Positions 1 through 9,367 of a stretch of 64,000 nt of DNA are shown piece after piece. How positions within the stretch are numbered: the stretch's first letter is position 1; the number at the start of each line of letters is the position of its first letter. Both the position numbers and the translations under genes were made by a program. Location of the stretch: positions 62,001-126,000 of the forward strand of contig NZ_JAKUVC010000010.1 of the NCBI RefSeq assembly GCF_026781265.1. The letters run 5' to 3'. The stretch is from Streptococcus sanguinis (GTDB lineage Bacteria > Bacillota > Bacilli > Lactobacillales > Streptococcaceae). The notes under the pieces were generated by a model, which saw nothing but the letters and a program-made list of their open reading frames with translations, was not told the DNA's origin and searched no databases.

Positions 1-231
1 CGGATTACCTTTGATCACGGCCTGACCTACCGTCCTTATGATCTGAGTCTCTTGGCTGGTCGCCATGGAAATCATCTCCTGCCAGCCAACCACGTGATTA
101 TGGAAGTTAAGATTCCAGAAGCTTGTCCGCTATGGCTTAGCGAGATCATGGATCGCTACCAGCTGTCTCCAAGCTCTTTCTCCAAATACGGTTTTGCTTA
201 CAAAAAGGCAAACTGTATCAGCAGTAAATAA
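1..231 (+). CDS. VTC-domain (polyphosphate polymerase-like) protein, C-terminal part
   Basis: An open frame enters from the left edge and ends at TAA 229-231, giving the last 76 residues. The segment HVIMEVKIP followed by a SSFSKYGFA motif resembles the end of VTC domains, which in eukaryotic vacuoles polymerise polyphosphate and in bacteria occur in proteins of uncertain role. In other Firmicutes such genes sit beside DUF4956 and Cthe_2159-type lipoprotein genes, and the next gene here is of that last type. The two are about 20 bases apart, so they are probably one operon. The start lies outside the window. The family call rests on a short fragment. Confidence 0.6.
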   Translation, partial: RITFDHGLTYRPYDLSLLAGRHGNHLLPANHVIMEVKIPEACPLWLSEIMDRYQLSPSSFSKYGFAYKKANCISSK

Positions 232-250
232 AATAGATAGGAAAAGAAAA

Positions 251-1510
251 ATGAAACAATCAAAATCAACCCTTAAAAAAATTAAATTGATGATTCCACT
301 AGTCTTGATGACAGCAGTGCTAGGAGCCTGCAGCTCAAACGCCAGCAGCTCTACAGCTTCAAGCAACACCCAGGCTGCTAACGCTACAAGCACCAGTCAG
401 ACCAAGACCAATACTTCTGATTACTTTGCCTCAGAGGACTCAGACGCTTCTTATAATGAGTCCAAGGCGACGACTATCAGCTTGAGTGGATCCAGTGCTA
501 AGACATCTGGTGACGGCGCTAGTGTCTCCGGCTCTACCGTGACAATCTCAGAAGCTGGGACCTATGTTATTTCCGGAACGAGTGAAAATGTGCAGATTGT
601 CGTCAAAGCAGGTGATAGCGACAAGGTTCAAATCGTCCTAAATGGCGTAACCATGAGCGGGACAGATGCAGCTATTCTCGTAGAAAATGCGGGTAAAACA
701 AGCCTAACTCTGGCTGACGGCAGCCAAAACACCATCTCAGACTCATCTAAGCACAGTAATACGGATGCAGATGCAGCTATCTATAGTAACTCTGACCTGA
801 CTCTCAATGGCTCTGGAAGTCTGACAGTTGACGGCAAGTATGAAACAGCGATTAAGTCTGAGCAGACCTTGCGGGTGACAGGTGGTACTTATACGCTCAA
901 AGCAGCTAAGCATGGTCTGTCAGCAGCTTCAGCCATTAATATCAAGGATGCTACTATTGACATCACAGCGACAGAAGATGCTATCCACGCGGACAATGAT
1001 GAAGATACTTCTCTGGGAAATCTCTATATCCAGTCCGGCACCATCACGATTAATGCTGGTGATGATGGTCTGCATGCTAGCAATATTGCTTTGATTGATG
1101 GTGGAACGATTACGGTTTCCAAGAGTGTAGAAGCTCTGGAAGGAACCAATGTTACCATTAACGGTGGCAAGCTAGACCTTTATGCGACGGATGATGGTAT
1201 CAATGCAGCTAGTGACGTAACTGGAGCTGATATCTTTATCAAGATTACCGGTGGCGATATCAAGGTCGAGGTTGGTGAAGGCGATACCGATGCTATTGAC
1301 TCCAACGGCGATGTCATTATGTCAGGGGGAAACTTAGACATTACTTCTACGGTATCAGCCTTTGACTTTGATGGAACGGCTACCTACACTGGCGGTACCA
1401 TCACGGTCAATGGTGAAAGCCGAACAGAAATCACAGCCGACGGACCTGGCGCTGGTGGACCCGGTGGCGGCGGTGCCCCGGGCGGCCAAGGCGGTTTTGG
1501 TGGGCGTTAA
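251..1510 (+). CDS. Cthe_2159-type carbohydrate-binding-domain lipoprotein
   Basis: A 419-residue exported lipoprotein. The ATG at 251 is chosen because it begins a normal signal peptide (KKIK then a hydrophobic core) ending in lipobox VLGAC with Cys27; an upstream in-frame start would only add a charged tail. After a Ser/Thr/Ala-rich linker the protein has repeated turns with DGLHA, DDGIN and DAIDSNGD motifs, the pattern of the right-handed beta-helix family Cthe_2159 (a polysaccharide-binding fold). The C-terminus is a Gly/Pro-rich tail of about 20 residues. Probably co-transcribed with the VTC gene. The ligand is not deducible; surface attachment is inferred from the lipobox. Confidence 0.75.
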   Translation: MKQSKSTLKKIKLMIPLVLMTAVLGACSSNASSSTASSNTQAANATSTSQTKTNTSDYFASEDSDASYNESKATTISLSGSSAKTSGDGASVSGSTVTISEAGTYVISGTSENVQIVVKAGDSDKVQIVLNGVTMSGTDAAILVENAGKTSLTLADGSQNTISDSSKHSNTDADAAIYSNSDLTLNGSGSLTVDGKYETAIKSEQTLRVTGGTYTLKAAKHGLSAASAINIKDATIDITATEDAIHADNDEDTSLGNLYIQSGTITINAGDDGLHASNIALIDGGTITVSKSVEALEGTNVTINGGKLDLYATDDGINAASDVTGADIFIKITGGDIKVEVGEGDTDAIDSNGDVIMSGGNLDITSTVSAFDFDGTATYTGGTITVNGESRTEITADGPGAGGPGGGGAPGGQGGFGGR

Positions 1511-1553
1511 AAAAGCTGACGAGATAACAATGAAATAGTGCCTAATGAAAGAG

Positions 1554-1588
1554 AAGAATCCTCATTCCAGCTGGAATGAGGATTTCTT
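1554..1588. terminator. Bidirectional intrinsic terminator
   Basis: TCCTCATTCCA (1559-1569) pairs perfectly with TGGAATGAGGA (1572-1582), and flanking AAGAA/TTCTT extends the stem. It lies between two convergent genes, 44 bases after the + stop and just beyond the - stop. Confidence 0.85.
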
Positions 1589-1589
1589 G

Positions 1590-2543
1590 CTATTCATCAA
1601 TTCTGATAGATAATTTCTCCGTATCCACGGTCACTTGAGCACCGATGGTGATGGTAAAGAGTGGCTGAGTATGAGCAAAGTCCAAGTCATAGAGGACGGG
1701 AATCGTCTTTAGAATTGGATGTTTATCCAAGATATAAAGGAGCAGCTCCTCTGTCATCTGACATTCTTTTGGAAAGCGGCCGATGAGGAGGGCCTGCGGG
1801 TTAGGATAGGCCTGAAGGAGGGCAGCTAGATTGCGGTCAAATTCCACATAATCATCTTCCTCTGCCTCTTCAACAAAGAGAACATAGTTTTTATCTGTCG
1901 GGGCGTAGGGCGTGCCGCGAAGGAGTGAGAAGGTGGAGAGATTGCCGCCGATAACAGTGGCTTGGGCTTGTCCATGGTTGTAGACCTTCCACTCTGTTTC
2001 ATGGAAGGTCAGTGGGGCATCGGGCAGATACCAAGCATTGTCGCCCCATTTTTCACTAGGAGTCAATTCATAAGAAGTCTGGCTGACGGCCTTGAGCCAG
2101 CTCTCAGTCTGATAGTCCTGCAAGGCATCCATCTTAAAGCTGGAGTAGGATGGTCCCATATAGGTTTTCATACCGGTCTTGCTATAGATAGCGTTGAGCA
2201 AGGCTGTTGTGTCTGAGTAGCCGCAGAAAATCTTAGGATTTCTAGCAATCAACTCAAAGTCCAGATAGGGCAGGAGCTCATTGCAGTTGAAACCGCCGAT
2301 AGTGGCCAGAATAGCATCAACGGAGTCATCTGCGAAGGCAGCATGGATGTCTGCCATTCGGCTTTCGATGGAGGCAGAGCCTAGTATATCATTTTCCAGA
2401 TAATGTTCCGAAAAAGACACGGTAAATCCTAGCTTTTCCAAGCGCTCCTTGGCGGCTAGATTGGCCTCAAAGCCACCAAGGCGTTCGATTGACGACGAGG
2501 GACTGACGATTCGAATGTGCATACTAGGTACGAGTTTTTTCAT
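1590..2543 (-). CDS. LD-carboxypeptidase / MccF-type S66 serine peptidase
   Basis: A 317-residue cytoplasmic protein of peptidase family S66 (muramoyl-tetrapeptide LD-carboxypeptidase and the microcin C7 self-immunity enzyme MccF). The family Ser-Glu-His triad is visible: Ser110 in GYSDTTALL, Glu225 in VLFVEEAEE and His291 in FAHTQP. Length is typical. Family members cleave L,D-peptide bonds in recycled muropeptides or aminoacyl-nucleotide toxins; which applies here cannot be read from the sequence. Single gene, transcribed toward the terminator at 1554-1588, with GGAGG close upstream of the ATG. Confidence 0.85.
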   Translation of the reverse strand: MKKLVPSMHIRIVSPSSSIERLGGFEANLAAKERLEKLGFTVSFSEHYLENDILGSASIESRMADIHAAFADDSVDAILATIGGFNCNELLPYLDFELIARNPKIFCGYSDTTALLNAIYSKTGMKTYMGPSYSSFKMDALQDYQTESWLKAVSQTSYELTPSEKWGDNAWYLPDAPLTFHETEWKVYNHGQAQATVIGGNLSTFSLLRGTPYAPTDKNYVLFVEEAEEDDYVEFDRNLAALLQAYPNPQALLIGRFPKECQMTEELLLYILDKHPILKTIPVLYDLDFAHTQPLFTITIGAQVTVDTEKLSIRIDE

Positions 2544-2640
2544 AGGGACCTCCTTATGATAAATTTTTATAGAATATCATAGCACAAAGGCCAAGGCCTG
2601 TAAAGCAATCTTAGGGCATTGCGGGAATTTTTATCAAAAA

Positions 2641-2660
2641 GGGAGTCGCTGAGGACTCCC
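2641..2660 (-). terminator. Intrinsic terminator after the padR-DUF1700-DUF4097 cluster
   Basis: GGGAGTC (2641-2647) pairs with GACTCCC (2654-2660). Read on the minus strand it is followed by TTTTT, about 25 bases past the stop of the DUF4097 gene. Confidence 0.8.
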
Positions 2661-2686
2661 TGATTGTATATATTCTTTTATATGAT

Positions 2687-3727
2687 TTATTCGCTGAGCT
2701 TAATGCTACCGCTTTGGGCGCTGGCAGTAAGTGTAGTTGTCGGATTTTCGACTTTACGGATGGCAGAGTCGCCAACATCATCGCCTTTGGTGTGCTCTAC
2801 ATTCATACCACTAGGGATGTCAATTTCACCTAGATTCGTTTTCAGATCAAAGGATAGCTGCGACAAACTGCCAGAAACCAGATGCAGATTAATATCGCCC
2901 AATTGGTCAGTGATAGAGATTGTACCAGCTAATTCCAACTGTTCAGAGTTCAGTGAGCCGCTTGAGATTTTCAGAGTGCTGTCGGAGATTTTGCTCGAGT
3001 TTAGATTGACCTCTCCCAGAGAGTTTGCTATTTCGCCCGATGCGAACTGGCTGTTGCTCAGAGTGATGGTACCCGAAGAAGCATTGATTTTTCCAGAGCT
3101 AATCTGGCTGTTATTAAAGGAAATCTCTCCCAGAGAGTTCTTAAATTTACCAGATGCGAATTGGCTATCATTCACAGTCAACGAGCCATTGGATAGAGAG
3201 AAGTCAGCATTTTTTGCTGATAGATTGGACAGCGTAACATCTCCTAATGACGAACTGCCGCTGAATGTCTCAAGCTTGGTCCCCTTAGGCAGGGAAAGCT
3301 GTACAGTACGTTTCCCCTGAGATTCTTGGTCAAATAAGCTGAGTAGGGAGCGGATGCCAGCGCTTATGTAGAAGGAGACTGCACCATCTTCCTTGATGTT
3401 TAAGTTTCCGTTTTCAGAACTTGTTGTTATTTTTCCAAGCGAGCTTCCATCAATCTGATAGTTACCATCGCTTTGGTAATAGGTCAAGTGAGCCTTGTCA
3501 TCAGGAGATTCGCTGATGACGAGATTTTTAGCTGCTAAGTTAATATTTAGGGAAGAAAGATCAGAGAAACTTTCTTCTTTTTTCGTTAGTTTTACCTTGC
3601 TTTTGGCAGAATTGACCAAGTCATTGACACCGCCTGTCATGGAGCCGATAGTTGTCAAGGCTCCACCAAAGAGGCAGGCTAAAATAGTTGCAGATAAAAG
3701 AGGTTTTTTCAATTTGATGTTAGCCAT
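2687..3727 (-). CDS. DUF4097 beta-repeat membrane-anchored protein
   Basis: 346 residues with one N-terminal hydrophobic segment (about 9-30) and then a long all-beta region rich in Ser, Asn and Gly. Short units such as LSNSQFASG and NSLGEISFN recur every 20 or so residues, as in DUF4097 (adhesin-like 'toast rack') proteins. Firmicutes often carry DUF4097 next to DUF1700 and a PadR regulator, exactly the order here, where they respond to envelope conditions. Its start overlaps the stop of the DUF1700 frame by 8 bases, implying translational coupling. Biochemical role unknown. Confidence 0.75.
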   Translation of the reverse strand: MANIKLKKPLLSATILACLFGGALTTIGSMTGGVNDLVNSAKSKVKLTKKEESFSDLSSLNINLAAKNLVISESPDDKAHLTYYQSDGNYQIDGSSLGKITTSSENGNLNIKEDGAVSFYISAGIRSLLSLFDQESQGKRTVQLSLPKGTKLETFSGSSSLGDVTLSNLSAKNADFSLSNGSLTVNDSQFASGKFKNSLGEISFNNSQISSGKINASSGTITLSNSQFASGEIANSLGEVNLNSSKISDSTLKISSGSLNSEQLELAGTISITDQLGDINLHLVSGSLSQLSFDLKTNLGEIDIPSGMNVEHTKGDDVGDSAIRKVENPTTTLTASAQSGSIKLSE

Positions 3728-4280
3728 GACGTGCTCCTTTCTTTGCGAAAAGTTGAGCTAGTTTGACAAAGCCAGCCTTGCCAAACTGAGCAACAGGAGA
3801 AATGCCTGAGTAGAAGATGCCTGACAGTCCCAGAGATAGGATACTGAGTCCTAGGGTTAGAGTATCCCAGATCAGGCTGATTCCAAAGATAAAGAAGGCA
3901 AAGGCACCTATAGCCATGACGAGAGCAAAGATAAAGACTAAGAGGAAGAAAACGAAAGTCAAAAGTGCTGCTACTATAAAGAGCGGAATAGCCAAGGGTG
4001 CTGCCAAAATGGATAGGATAGCAATCTGGACGATGTTCTTAGTGTTTTTTGATGAATTGCTGTCTTGATTATCTTCCTCGACTTTTTTGTCCAAAAGATT
4101 CAGCATAATCTCGTGGGCCGCTTCCTTTGGGCTGCCTAGCTCAGCAATAGCGGCTTCCTCGCCCTCTGGGCCTACCTCGTCGAATTACTCAGTGAAGTAA
4201 TCCATAGCTTCCTGGTAGTCCTTGCGTGGGAGTTTTTTCAGATATTTTTCTAGCTCAGCTAGATACTCGGTTCTTGTCAT
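3720..4280 (-). pseudogene. DUF1700 membrane protein gene interrupted by one nonsense codon
   Basis: Reading from ATG 4280 the frame gives MTRTEYLAELEKYLKKL, the usual DUF1700 N-terminus, but codon 32 is TAA (4185-4187) inside YFTE-stop-FDEVGPEG where family members have YFTEYFDEVG. After the stop the same frame continues without further damage to 3720: EAAIAELGSPKEAA, then four or so membrane segments. A single base change from TAT or TAC explains it. A 128-residue product could still start at ATG 4106, keeping the membrane part but losing the soluble N-terminal domain. Without the stop the protein would be 186 residues. The start overlaps the end of padR. Confidence 0.85.
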
Positions 4281-4593
4281 GACGGATGCTCCCTTCTATG
4301 ATACCGCTGATGGTCGTAGTATAAGTTTGCCACTCTTCTTTTAGAGTGAGTAGATGTTCATGCCCGTAGGCAGTGAGTGAATAGTATTTTCGTTTTCGTC
4401 CTTGGTACTCCTGCGAATAAGTCGTGAGACAGTCATTTTGCTCCAGCTTCTTCAGAATAGGGTAAAGTGTTGATTCTTTGATATTGGCAATCAGCTTAAT
4501 CGTCTGGCTGATTTCATAACCGTAGGAATCGTCTTTTTCAAGGATGGCTAAGATGAGAAACTCAATCAAAACCGATGATGTGGGGAAAGACAT
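4255..4593 (-). CDS. PadR-family transcriptional regulator
   Basis: 112 residues from ATG 4593, preceded by AAGGAGGTGG; a farther in-frame ATG at 4683 would place the Shine-Dalgarno inside the coding region and is rejected. The protein has the PadR winged helix: SSVLIEFLILAILE, DSYGYEISQ, then ESTLYPILKKLEQN and GRKRKYYSLT in the wing. PadR proteins repress nearby genes and themselves until a ligand binds. It overlaps the DUF1700 start by 26 bases, so the three genes form one operon. The AT-rich repeats just upstream are candidate operators. Confidence 0.88.
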   Translation of the reverse strand: MSFPTSSVLIEFLILAILEKDDSYGYEISQTIKLIANIKESTLYPILKKLEQNDCLTTYSQEYQGRKRKYYSLTAYGHEHLLTLKEEWQTYTTTISGIIEGSIRHDKNRVSS

Positions 4594-4614
4594 AGGACCA
4601 CCTCCTTGTGTAAA

Positions 4615-4640
4615 ATATTTATATATAATATTTATATATA
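4615..4640. repeat. Perfect tandem 13-mer upstream of padR
   Basis: ATATTTATATATA occurs at 4615-4627 and again at 4628-4640, with a degenerate third copy ending near 4655. It lies 22 bases upstream of the padR start, where the core promoter must be, so it may be a PadR operator. PadR operators are usually AT-rich dyads; binding here is inference. Confidence 0.55.
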
Positions 4641-4685
4641 ATCTTTCTATATATAGTCTACAACCTCTTAGGGAAAAAGTCAAGC

Positions 4686-4712
4686 AAAATATATAAAATT
4701 TTTATATATTTT
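4686..4712. promoter_or_regulatory. 27-base AT-rich perfect palindrome
   Basis: AAAATATATAAAA (4686-4698), one central T, then TTTTATATATTTT (4700-4712). It lies between divergent padR and dlt and could be an operator or a weak terminator. Confidence 0.4.
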
Positions 4713-4800
4713 TTGAAAAAGCCTTTTTATGGCTATTTATAAGGCACATCAAAGTACATTTCTTCCTTACAAGAACTTTACATCTTCCTTAGCTTTTGTG

Positions 4801-4830
4801 TTGAAAACATCTTCCATAAAATGGTAAAAT
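4801..4830 (+). promoter_or_regulatory. dlt operon promoter
   Basis: TTGAAA (4801-4806), an 18-base spacer, and TAAAAT (4825-4830), about 35 bases ahead of dltX. Confidence 0.6.
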
Positions 4831-4864
4831 GGTGTAAGTCTAACTAAAAATATAAGAGAGATCA

Positions 4865-4996
4865 ATGAAAAAACATCAAACCCTATATAAGTTTTTGGGC
4901 CAAACCCTACTATATTTTGTTATCTTTCTGGCCTTGCTTTATTTCTTTAGCTATCTGGGTCAGGGTCAGGGCGGCTTCATCTATAATGAATTTTAA
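4865..4996 (+). CDS. dltX: DltX, small membrane subunit of teichoic acid D-alanylation
   Basis: A 43-residue protein with a basic N-terminus (MKKHQTLYKF), one transmembrane helix and the characteristic C-terminus FIYNEF. DltX is a short peptide encoded at the head of Gram-positive dlt operons; its C-terminal motif is needed for D-alanine transfer with DltB and DltD. It begins the operon here, 19 bases before dltA, with a weak AGAGAG ribosome site. Its small size makes it easy to miss. Confidence 0.92.
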   Translation: MKKHQTLYKFLGQTLLYFVIFLALLYFFSYLGQGQGGFIYNEF

Positions 4997-5015
4997 TGTG
5001 AGAGAGTAGGAAATA

Positions 5016-6566
5016 ATGTCAAATAAAGTGATACATGATATGATTGAAGCGATTGAGCATTTTGCTCAGGTGCAGCCGGATTTTCCGGTCTATGATATTT
5101 TAGGTCAAGTTCATACTTATGGAGATTTAAAGAAGGATTCCGATTCGCTGGCGGCTCAGATTGACCGTCTGGAACTTCCTGACAAGTCTCCGGTTGTGGT
5201 CTTTGGCGGTCAGGAATACGAAATGCTGGCTACTTTTGTGGCCTTGACCAAGTCTGGTCATGCCTACATTCCTATTGACAGCCATTCAGCCTTGGAGCGA
5301 GTGGAAGCGATTGTGGAAGTTGCTGAGCCAAGCTTGATTATCGCCATCAACGATTTTCCGTTGGCAGATGTAGCAGCCCCTATTTTTAGTGCGGAGCAAG
5401 TTCAGACAGCCTTCAGAGAGGGAGCATCCTATGAGCTTAGCCATCCGGTTCAGGGAGATGATAATTATTACATTATTTTCACATCAGGAACGACTGGCAA
5501 GCCTAAGGGAGTGCAGATTTCCCATAATAATCTGCTCAGCTTTACGAATTGGATGATTACAGATAAGGAGTTTGCGACTCCGGAGCGTCCTCAAATGTTG
5601 GCTCAGCCGCCTTATTCTTTTGACTTGTCGGTAATGTATTGGGCGCCGACTTTGGCTTTGGGAGGGACTCTTTTTGCCCTACCTTCGGCTGTGACTCAGG
5701 ATTTCAAGAAGCTGTTTGAGACGATTCTCAGTCTGCCTATTGCTATCTGGACTTCGACGCCTTCCTTCGCGGATATGGCCTTGCTGTCGGATGACTTTAA
5801 TAGTCAGAAGCTGCCTCAGCTGACGCATTTCTACTTTGACGGTGAGGAGTTGACAGTCAAGACAGCTCAGAAGCTGCGTGATCGCTTCCCTCAGGCTCGC
5901 ATCATCAATGCTTACGGTCCGACTGAGGCAACAGTGGCCCTGTCTGCAGTAGCAGTGACAGATGAGATGCTGCAAAATTGCAAGCGCCTGCCGATTGGCT
6001 ATACCAAGGCGGACTCTCCGACCTTTGTCATTGACGAAGAGGGACGGAAAGTGCCGAATGGTCAACAGGGAGAAATCATCGTCTGCGGTCCAGCCGTATC
6101 TAAGGGCTATCTGAATAATCCTGAGAAGACAGCGGAGGCTTTCTTTGAATTTGAAGGTCTGCCAGCCTATCATACGGGAGATGTTGGCTCAATGACAGAT
6201 GAAGGCCTGCTGCTCTATGGCGGCCGGATGGACTTCCAGATTAAGTTTAATGGTTTCCGTATTGAGCTGGAGGATGTGTCTCAGAACCTGAACAAATCGA
6301 AATACATTGAATCTGCAGTGGCTGTGCCCCGCTACAATAAGGACCACAAGGTCCAAAATCTGCTGGCCTATGTCATTCTCAAAGACGGTGTGGCTGAGCA
6401 GTTTGAGCGAGAAATCGATATTACCAAGGCAATCAAGGAAGATCTGCAAGATATCATGATGTCCTACATGATGCCGTCCAAGTTCCTCTATCGAGAGACC
6501 CTGCCTCTGACCCCGAATGGCAAGATTGACATTAAGGGGCTGATTAGCGAGGTCAATAAGCGATGA
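5016..6566 (+). CDS. dltA: D-alanine--[D-alanyl carrier protein] ligase DltA
   Basis: 516 residues, the normal length. DltA adenylates D-alanine with ATP and loads it on the phosphopantetheine of DltC in the cytoplasm. Adenylation-domain motifs are visible: [10 protein letters not shown] near residues 156-165, YGPTEATVA in the middle, YHTGDVG, then the hinge region [18 protein letters not shown] and the catalytic lysine in [10 protein letters not shown] (Lys503). Its stop overlaps the dltB start by four bases (ATGA), implying coupled translation. Confidence 0.97.
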   Translation: MSNKVIHDMIEAIEHFAQVQPDFPVYDILGQVHTYGDLKKDSDSLAAQIDRLELPDKSPVVVFGGQEYEMLATFVALTKSGHAYIPIDSHSALERVEAIVEVAEPSLIIAINDFPLADVAAPIFSAEQVQTAFREGASYELSHPVQGDDNYYIIFTSGTTGKPKGVQISHNNLLSFTNWMITDKEFATPERPQMLAQPPYSFDLSVMYWAPTLALGGTLFALPSAVTQDFKKLFETILSLPIAIWTSTPSFADMALLSDDFNSQKLPQLTHFYFDGEELTVKTAQKLRDRFPQARIINAYGPTEATVALSAVAVTDEMLQNCKRLPIGYTKADSPTFVIDEEGRKVPNGQQGEIIVCGPAVSKGYLNNPEKTAEAFFEFEGLPAYHTGDVGSMTDEGLLLYGGRMDFQIKFNGFRIELEDVSQNLNKSKYIESAVAVPRYNKDHKVQNLLAYVILKDGVAEQFEREIDITKAIKEDLQDIMMSYMMPSKFLYRETLPLTPNGKIDIKGLISEVNKR

Positions 6567-7807
6567 TGGATTTCTTGAAACAGCTGCCTCACTTGGAACC
6601 CTACGGCAATCCAGTTTACTTTGTCTATATCGTTCTAGCAGTTCTGCCAATCTTTGTTGGACTTTTCTTTAAGAAACGCTTCCCCCTTTATGAAGCCTTG
6701 GTTAGCTTGGTCTTTATCGTCCTGATGCTGATAGGTTCTAGTCTGGCGCAGCTTTGCGCTCTGCTAGGGTATGTCGTCTGGCAGACGGTTTGGGTTTACT
6801 CATACAAGCTCTATCGCCGGTCGCGGGACAGCAAGTGGATCTTTTATCTGCATACCTTGCTGGCGGTTCTGCCACTTGTGCTTGTCAAGGTAGAGCCCGC
6901 AATCAGCGGCCATCAGTCTCTCTTTGGCTTTTTAGGGATTTCCTATCTGACCTTTCGCTCAGTAGGGATGATGATTGAGATGCGGGATGGAGTTTTGACA
7001 GAGTTCACACTCTGGGAGTTCCTGCGTTTCCTGCTCTTCATGCCGACCTTTTCGAGTGGCCCCATTGATCGTTTCAAGCGTTTCAATGAAGACTATTTGA
7101 ACATTCCCGAGCACGATGAGCTGCTGGATATGCTAGAGCAGTCTGTCAAGTATATCATGCTAGGCTTCCTTTATAAGTTTATCCTGGCCCATATTTTTGG
7201 GCATCTGCTGCTGGGTCATGTCAAGACCTACGCTCTCTATACCGGCGGTTTCTTTAATCTGGGAACTCTGGGCGTCATGTATGTCTTTGGTCTGGATCTC
7301 TTCTTTGACTTTGTCGGTTATTCGATGTTTGCGCTAGCTATTTCCAATCTCATGGGAATCAAGAGCCCTATCAACTTTGATAAGCCCTTTCTCTCACGCG
7401 ATTTGAAAGAATTTTGGAATCGCTGGCACATGAGTCTGTCCTTTTGGTTCCGTGACTTTGTCTTTATGCGGCTGGTCATGGTCCTGATGCGCAATAAGGT
7501 CTTTAAAAACCGCAACACAACCTCTAGTGTGGCCTATCTGATCAACATGCTGATTATGGGCTTCTGGCATGGTGTAACCTGGTACTATATCGCCTACGGT
7601 CTCTTTCATGGAGCTGGTCTAGTCGTCAATGATGCCTGGCTGCGTAAGAAGAAAACTCTAAACAAAGAGCGCAAGGCTAAGGGACTTCCGCCTCTGCCAG
7701 ACAATAAATGGAACCAAGCTTTAGGGATTGTGGTGACCTTTCACGCAGTCATGTTCTCATTTTTGATCTTTTCTGGATTTTTAAATGAGCTTTGGTTTAA
7801 AAAATAA
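6563..7807 (+). CDS. dltB: D-alanyl transfer membrane protein DltB (MBOAT)
   Basis: 414 residues with many transmembrane helices. DltB is the MBOAT-family channel that docks D-alanyl-DltC and moves D-alanine across the membrane. The MBOAT signature is present: an [16 protein letters not shown] segment and the invariant histidine in [10 protein letters not shown] (His336). Overlaps dltA by four bases and is followed 19 bases later by dltC. Confidence 0.97.
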   Translation: MMDFLKQLPHLEPYGNPVYFVYIVLAVLPIFVGLFFKKRFPLYEALVSLVFIVLMLIGSSLAQLCALLGYVVWQTVWVYSYKLYRRSRDSKWIFYLHTLLAVLPLVLVKVEPAISGHQSLFGFLGISYLTFRSVGMMIEMRDGVLTEFTLWEFLRFLLFMPTFSSGPIDRFKRFNEDYLNIPEHDELLDMLEQSVKYIMLGFLYKFILAHIFGHLLLGHVKTYALYTGGFFNLGTLGVMYVFGLDLFFDFVGYSMFALAISNLMGIKSPINFDKPFLSRDLKEFWNRWHMSLSFWFRDFVFMRLVMVLMRNKVFKNRNTTSSVAYLINMLIMGFWHGVTWYYIAYGLFHGAGLVVNDAWLRKKKTLNKERKAKGLPPLPDNKWNQALGIVVTFHAVMFSFLIFSGFLNELWFKK

Positions 7808-7826
7808 AAATGAATGAGGAAGAAAA

Positions 7827-8066
7827 ATGGATATAAAAGCAGAAGTAATTGAAATTATTGAAGAACTATTTATGGAAGATGTGTCAGACATGATGGACGA
7901 GGATTTGTTTGACGCTGGTGTCCTAGACAGTATGGGAACGGTCGAGCTGATTGTTGAGCTGGAAAACCGTTTTGATATTCGTGTGCCAGTGTCAGAGTTT
8001 GGCCGCGATGACTGGAACACAGCCAATAAAATCGTTGAAGGCGTAACGGAGCTTCGCAATGCTTAA
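7827..8066 (+). CDS. dltC: D-alanyl carrier protein DltC
   Basis: A 79-residue acyl-carrier-type protein. The phosphopantetheine attachment serine is Ser35 in DAGVLDSMG, and the rest is the expected acidic four-helix bundle. It carries D-alanine as a thioester from DltA to DltB. GAGGAAG precedes the ATG, and the end overlaps dltD by eight bases. Confidence 0.97.
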   Translation: MDIKAEVIEIIEELFMEDVSDMMDEDLFDAGVLDSMGTVELIVELENRFDIRVPVSEFGRDDWNTANKIVEGVTELRNA

Positions 8067-9327
8067 ACGACTCTGGCTGATTCTGGGGCCGGTTTTCTGC
8101 GCCATGGTCATGGTTGCCCTGCTCTTTTTCTTCTATCCGCTTGATAAAAAGCATGATATAGAAGCAGAGAAGCGTTCGGCAGTGACCCTGACAGCAGAAA
8201 ACTTCAAGAGCCGCAGTAAGAAGGTGACAGCCTTGACCGATAGGAAGATGCGTTTTGTTCCCTTCTTTGGCTCTAGCGAATGGCTGCGCTTTGATAGTAT
8301 GCATCCGGCAGTGCTGGCTGAGAAATACGACCGCTCCTATCGTCCCTATTTTCTAGGACAGCGCGGGGCAGCATCATTTAATCAGTACTTTGGTATGCAG
8401 CAGATGTCCTCTGAGTTGGAGGGACAAACGGCGGTCTATGTAGTGTCGCCCCAGTGGTTTACCAAGACTGGCTATGATGCTTCGGCCTTTCAGCAGTACT
8501 TCAACAGCGATCAGCTGACGGCTTATCTGTCTCAGCAGCAGGGAGATGCGGCGGCGCAATATGCAGCCCAGCGCCTCCTTCAGCTCTATCCAGATGTCGC
8601 TATGGCAGAGAGCGTCCAGAAGCTGTCTGAAGGTAAAAAACTGAGCAGCTTTAAAGAGCGTCATATTGAGATGATGGCCCATCTTAATGAGCGCCAAGAT
8701 GCTTTTTTTAGCAACTTTGCTGCCCTTAATAATGAAAATTATGACCAGCGAATTTTACCTTATATGGCTGATCTGCCAGATACCTTCTCTTATCAGGCTT
8801 TGGAAGAGATTGCCACAGCAGAGGCCAAGAAGAAGACCAGTAACAATCAATTCGGCATAGACAATCATTTTTACAAGACCCGTCTGGCCGGCAAGGTTTC
8901 CAAGCTCAGAGGTTTTCAGACCAAGCAATCTTATGAAAAATCCCCTGAGTACAACGACTTGCAGCTAGTTCTGGATCAGTTTGCCAAGTCAAAGACCAAT
9001 GTTATCTTCATCATTCCACCGGTCAATTCTAAGTGGACGGAGTATACAGGTCTCAGTCCTGAAATGTACCAGCGGACGGTGGCTAAGATTCGCTACCAGC
9101 TGGAAAGTCAGGGTTTTACCAACATTGCTGATTTTTCTAAGAACGGCGATAAGCCCTACTTCATGCAGGATACTATTCACATGGGCTGGAATGGCTGGCT
9201 GGCCTTTGACAAGGCGGTTAATCCTTTTGTGGCCAATCCACAGCCGGCGCCAAACTACCAGATCAATGACCGCTTCTTCACTAAGGAATGGTCTCAGTAT
9301 ACTGGCAAACCAGAAGAATTCAAATAA
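8059..9327 (+). CDS. dltD: Teichoic acid D-alanyltransferase DltD
   Basis: 422 residues with one N-terminal transmembrane helix (about 5-26) and an extracellular SGNH-hydrolase-like domain. The nucleophile block [10 protein letters not shown] lies near residues 69-78 and the late Asp/His block in [11 protein letters not shown], both typical of DltD, which is thought to pass D-alanine to (lipo)teichoic acid outside the cell. The gene begins inside dltC and its stop codon is built into a terminator stem. Confidence 0.96.
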   Translation: MLKRLWLILGPVFCAMVMVALLFFFYPLDKKHDIEAEKRSAVTLTAENFKSRSKKVTALTDRKMRFVPFFGSSEWLRFDSMHPAVLAEKYDRSYRPYFLGQRGAASFNQYFGMQQMSSELEGQTAVYVVSPQWFTKTGYDASAFQQYFNSDQLTAYLSQQQGDAAAQYAAQRLLQLYPDVAMAESVQKLSEGKKLSSFKERHIEMMAHLNERQDAFFSNFAALNNENYDQRILPYMADLPDTFSYQALEEIATAEAKKKTSNNQFGIDNHFYKTRLAGKVSKLRGFQTKQSYEKSPEYNDLQLVLDQFAKSKTNVIFIIPPVNSKWTEYTGLSPEMYQRTVAKIRYQLESQGFTNIADFSKNGDKPYFMQDTIHMGWNGWLAFDKAVNPFVANPQPAPNYQINDRFFTKEWSQYTGKPEEFK

Positions 9328-9350
9328 GGTTGGGACTTTCCAGCCTTATT
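9323..9350 (+). terminator. dlt operon terminator
   Basis: AATAAGGTTGG (9323-9333) pairs with CCAGCCTTATT (9340-9350) with one G-T pair, followed by TTTAT. The dltD stop codon is inside the left arm. Confidence 0.8.
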
Positions 9351-9367
9351 TTTATAAAGGAGGAAAG

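Noticed and set aside
2664..3320. 218-residue plus-strand frame opposite the DUF4097 gene
   Set aside because: Repeated Ser-rich sequence of DUF4097 keeps the opposite strand open; no ribosome site or protein signature.
8981..9367. N-terminal extension of the GNAT protein through dltD
   Set aside because: It overlaps the conserved dltD frame; ATG 9368 has a perfect ribosome site and gives the normal GNAT start.
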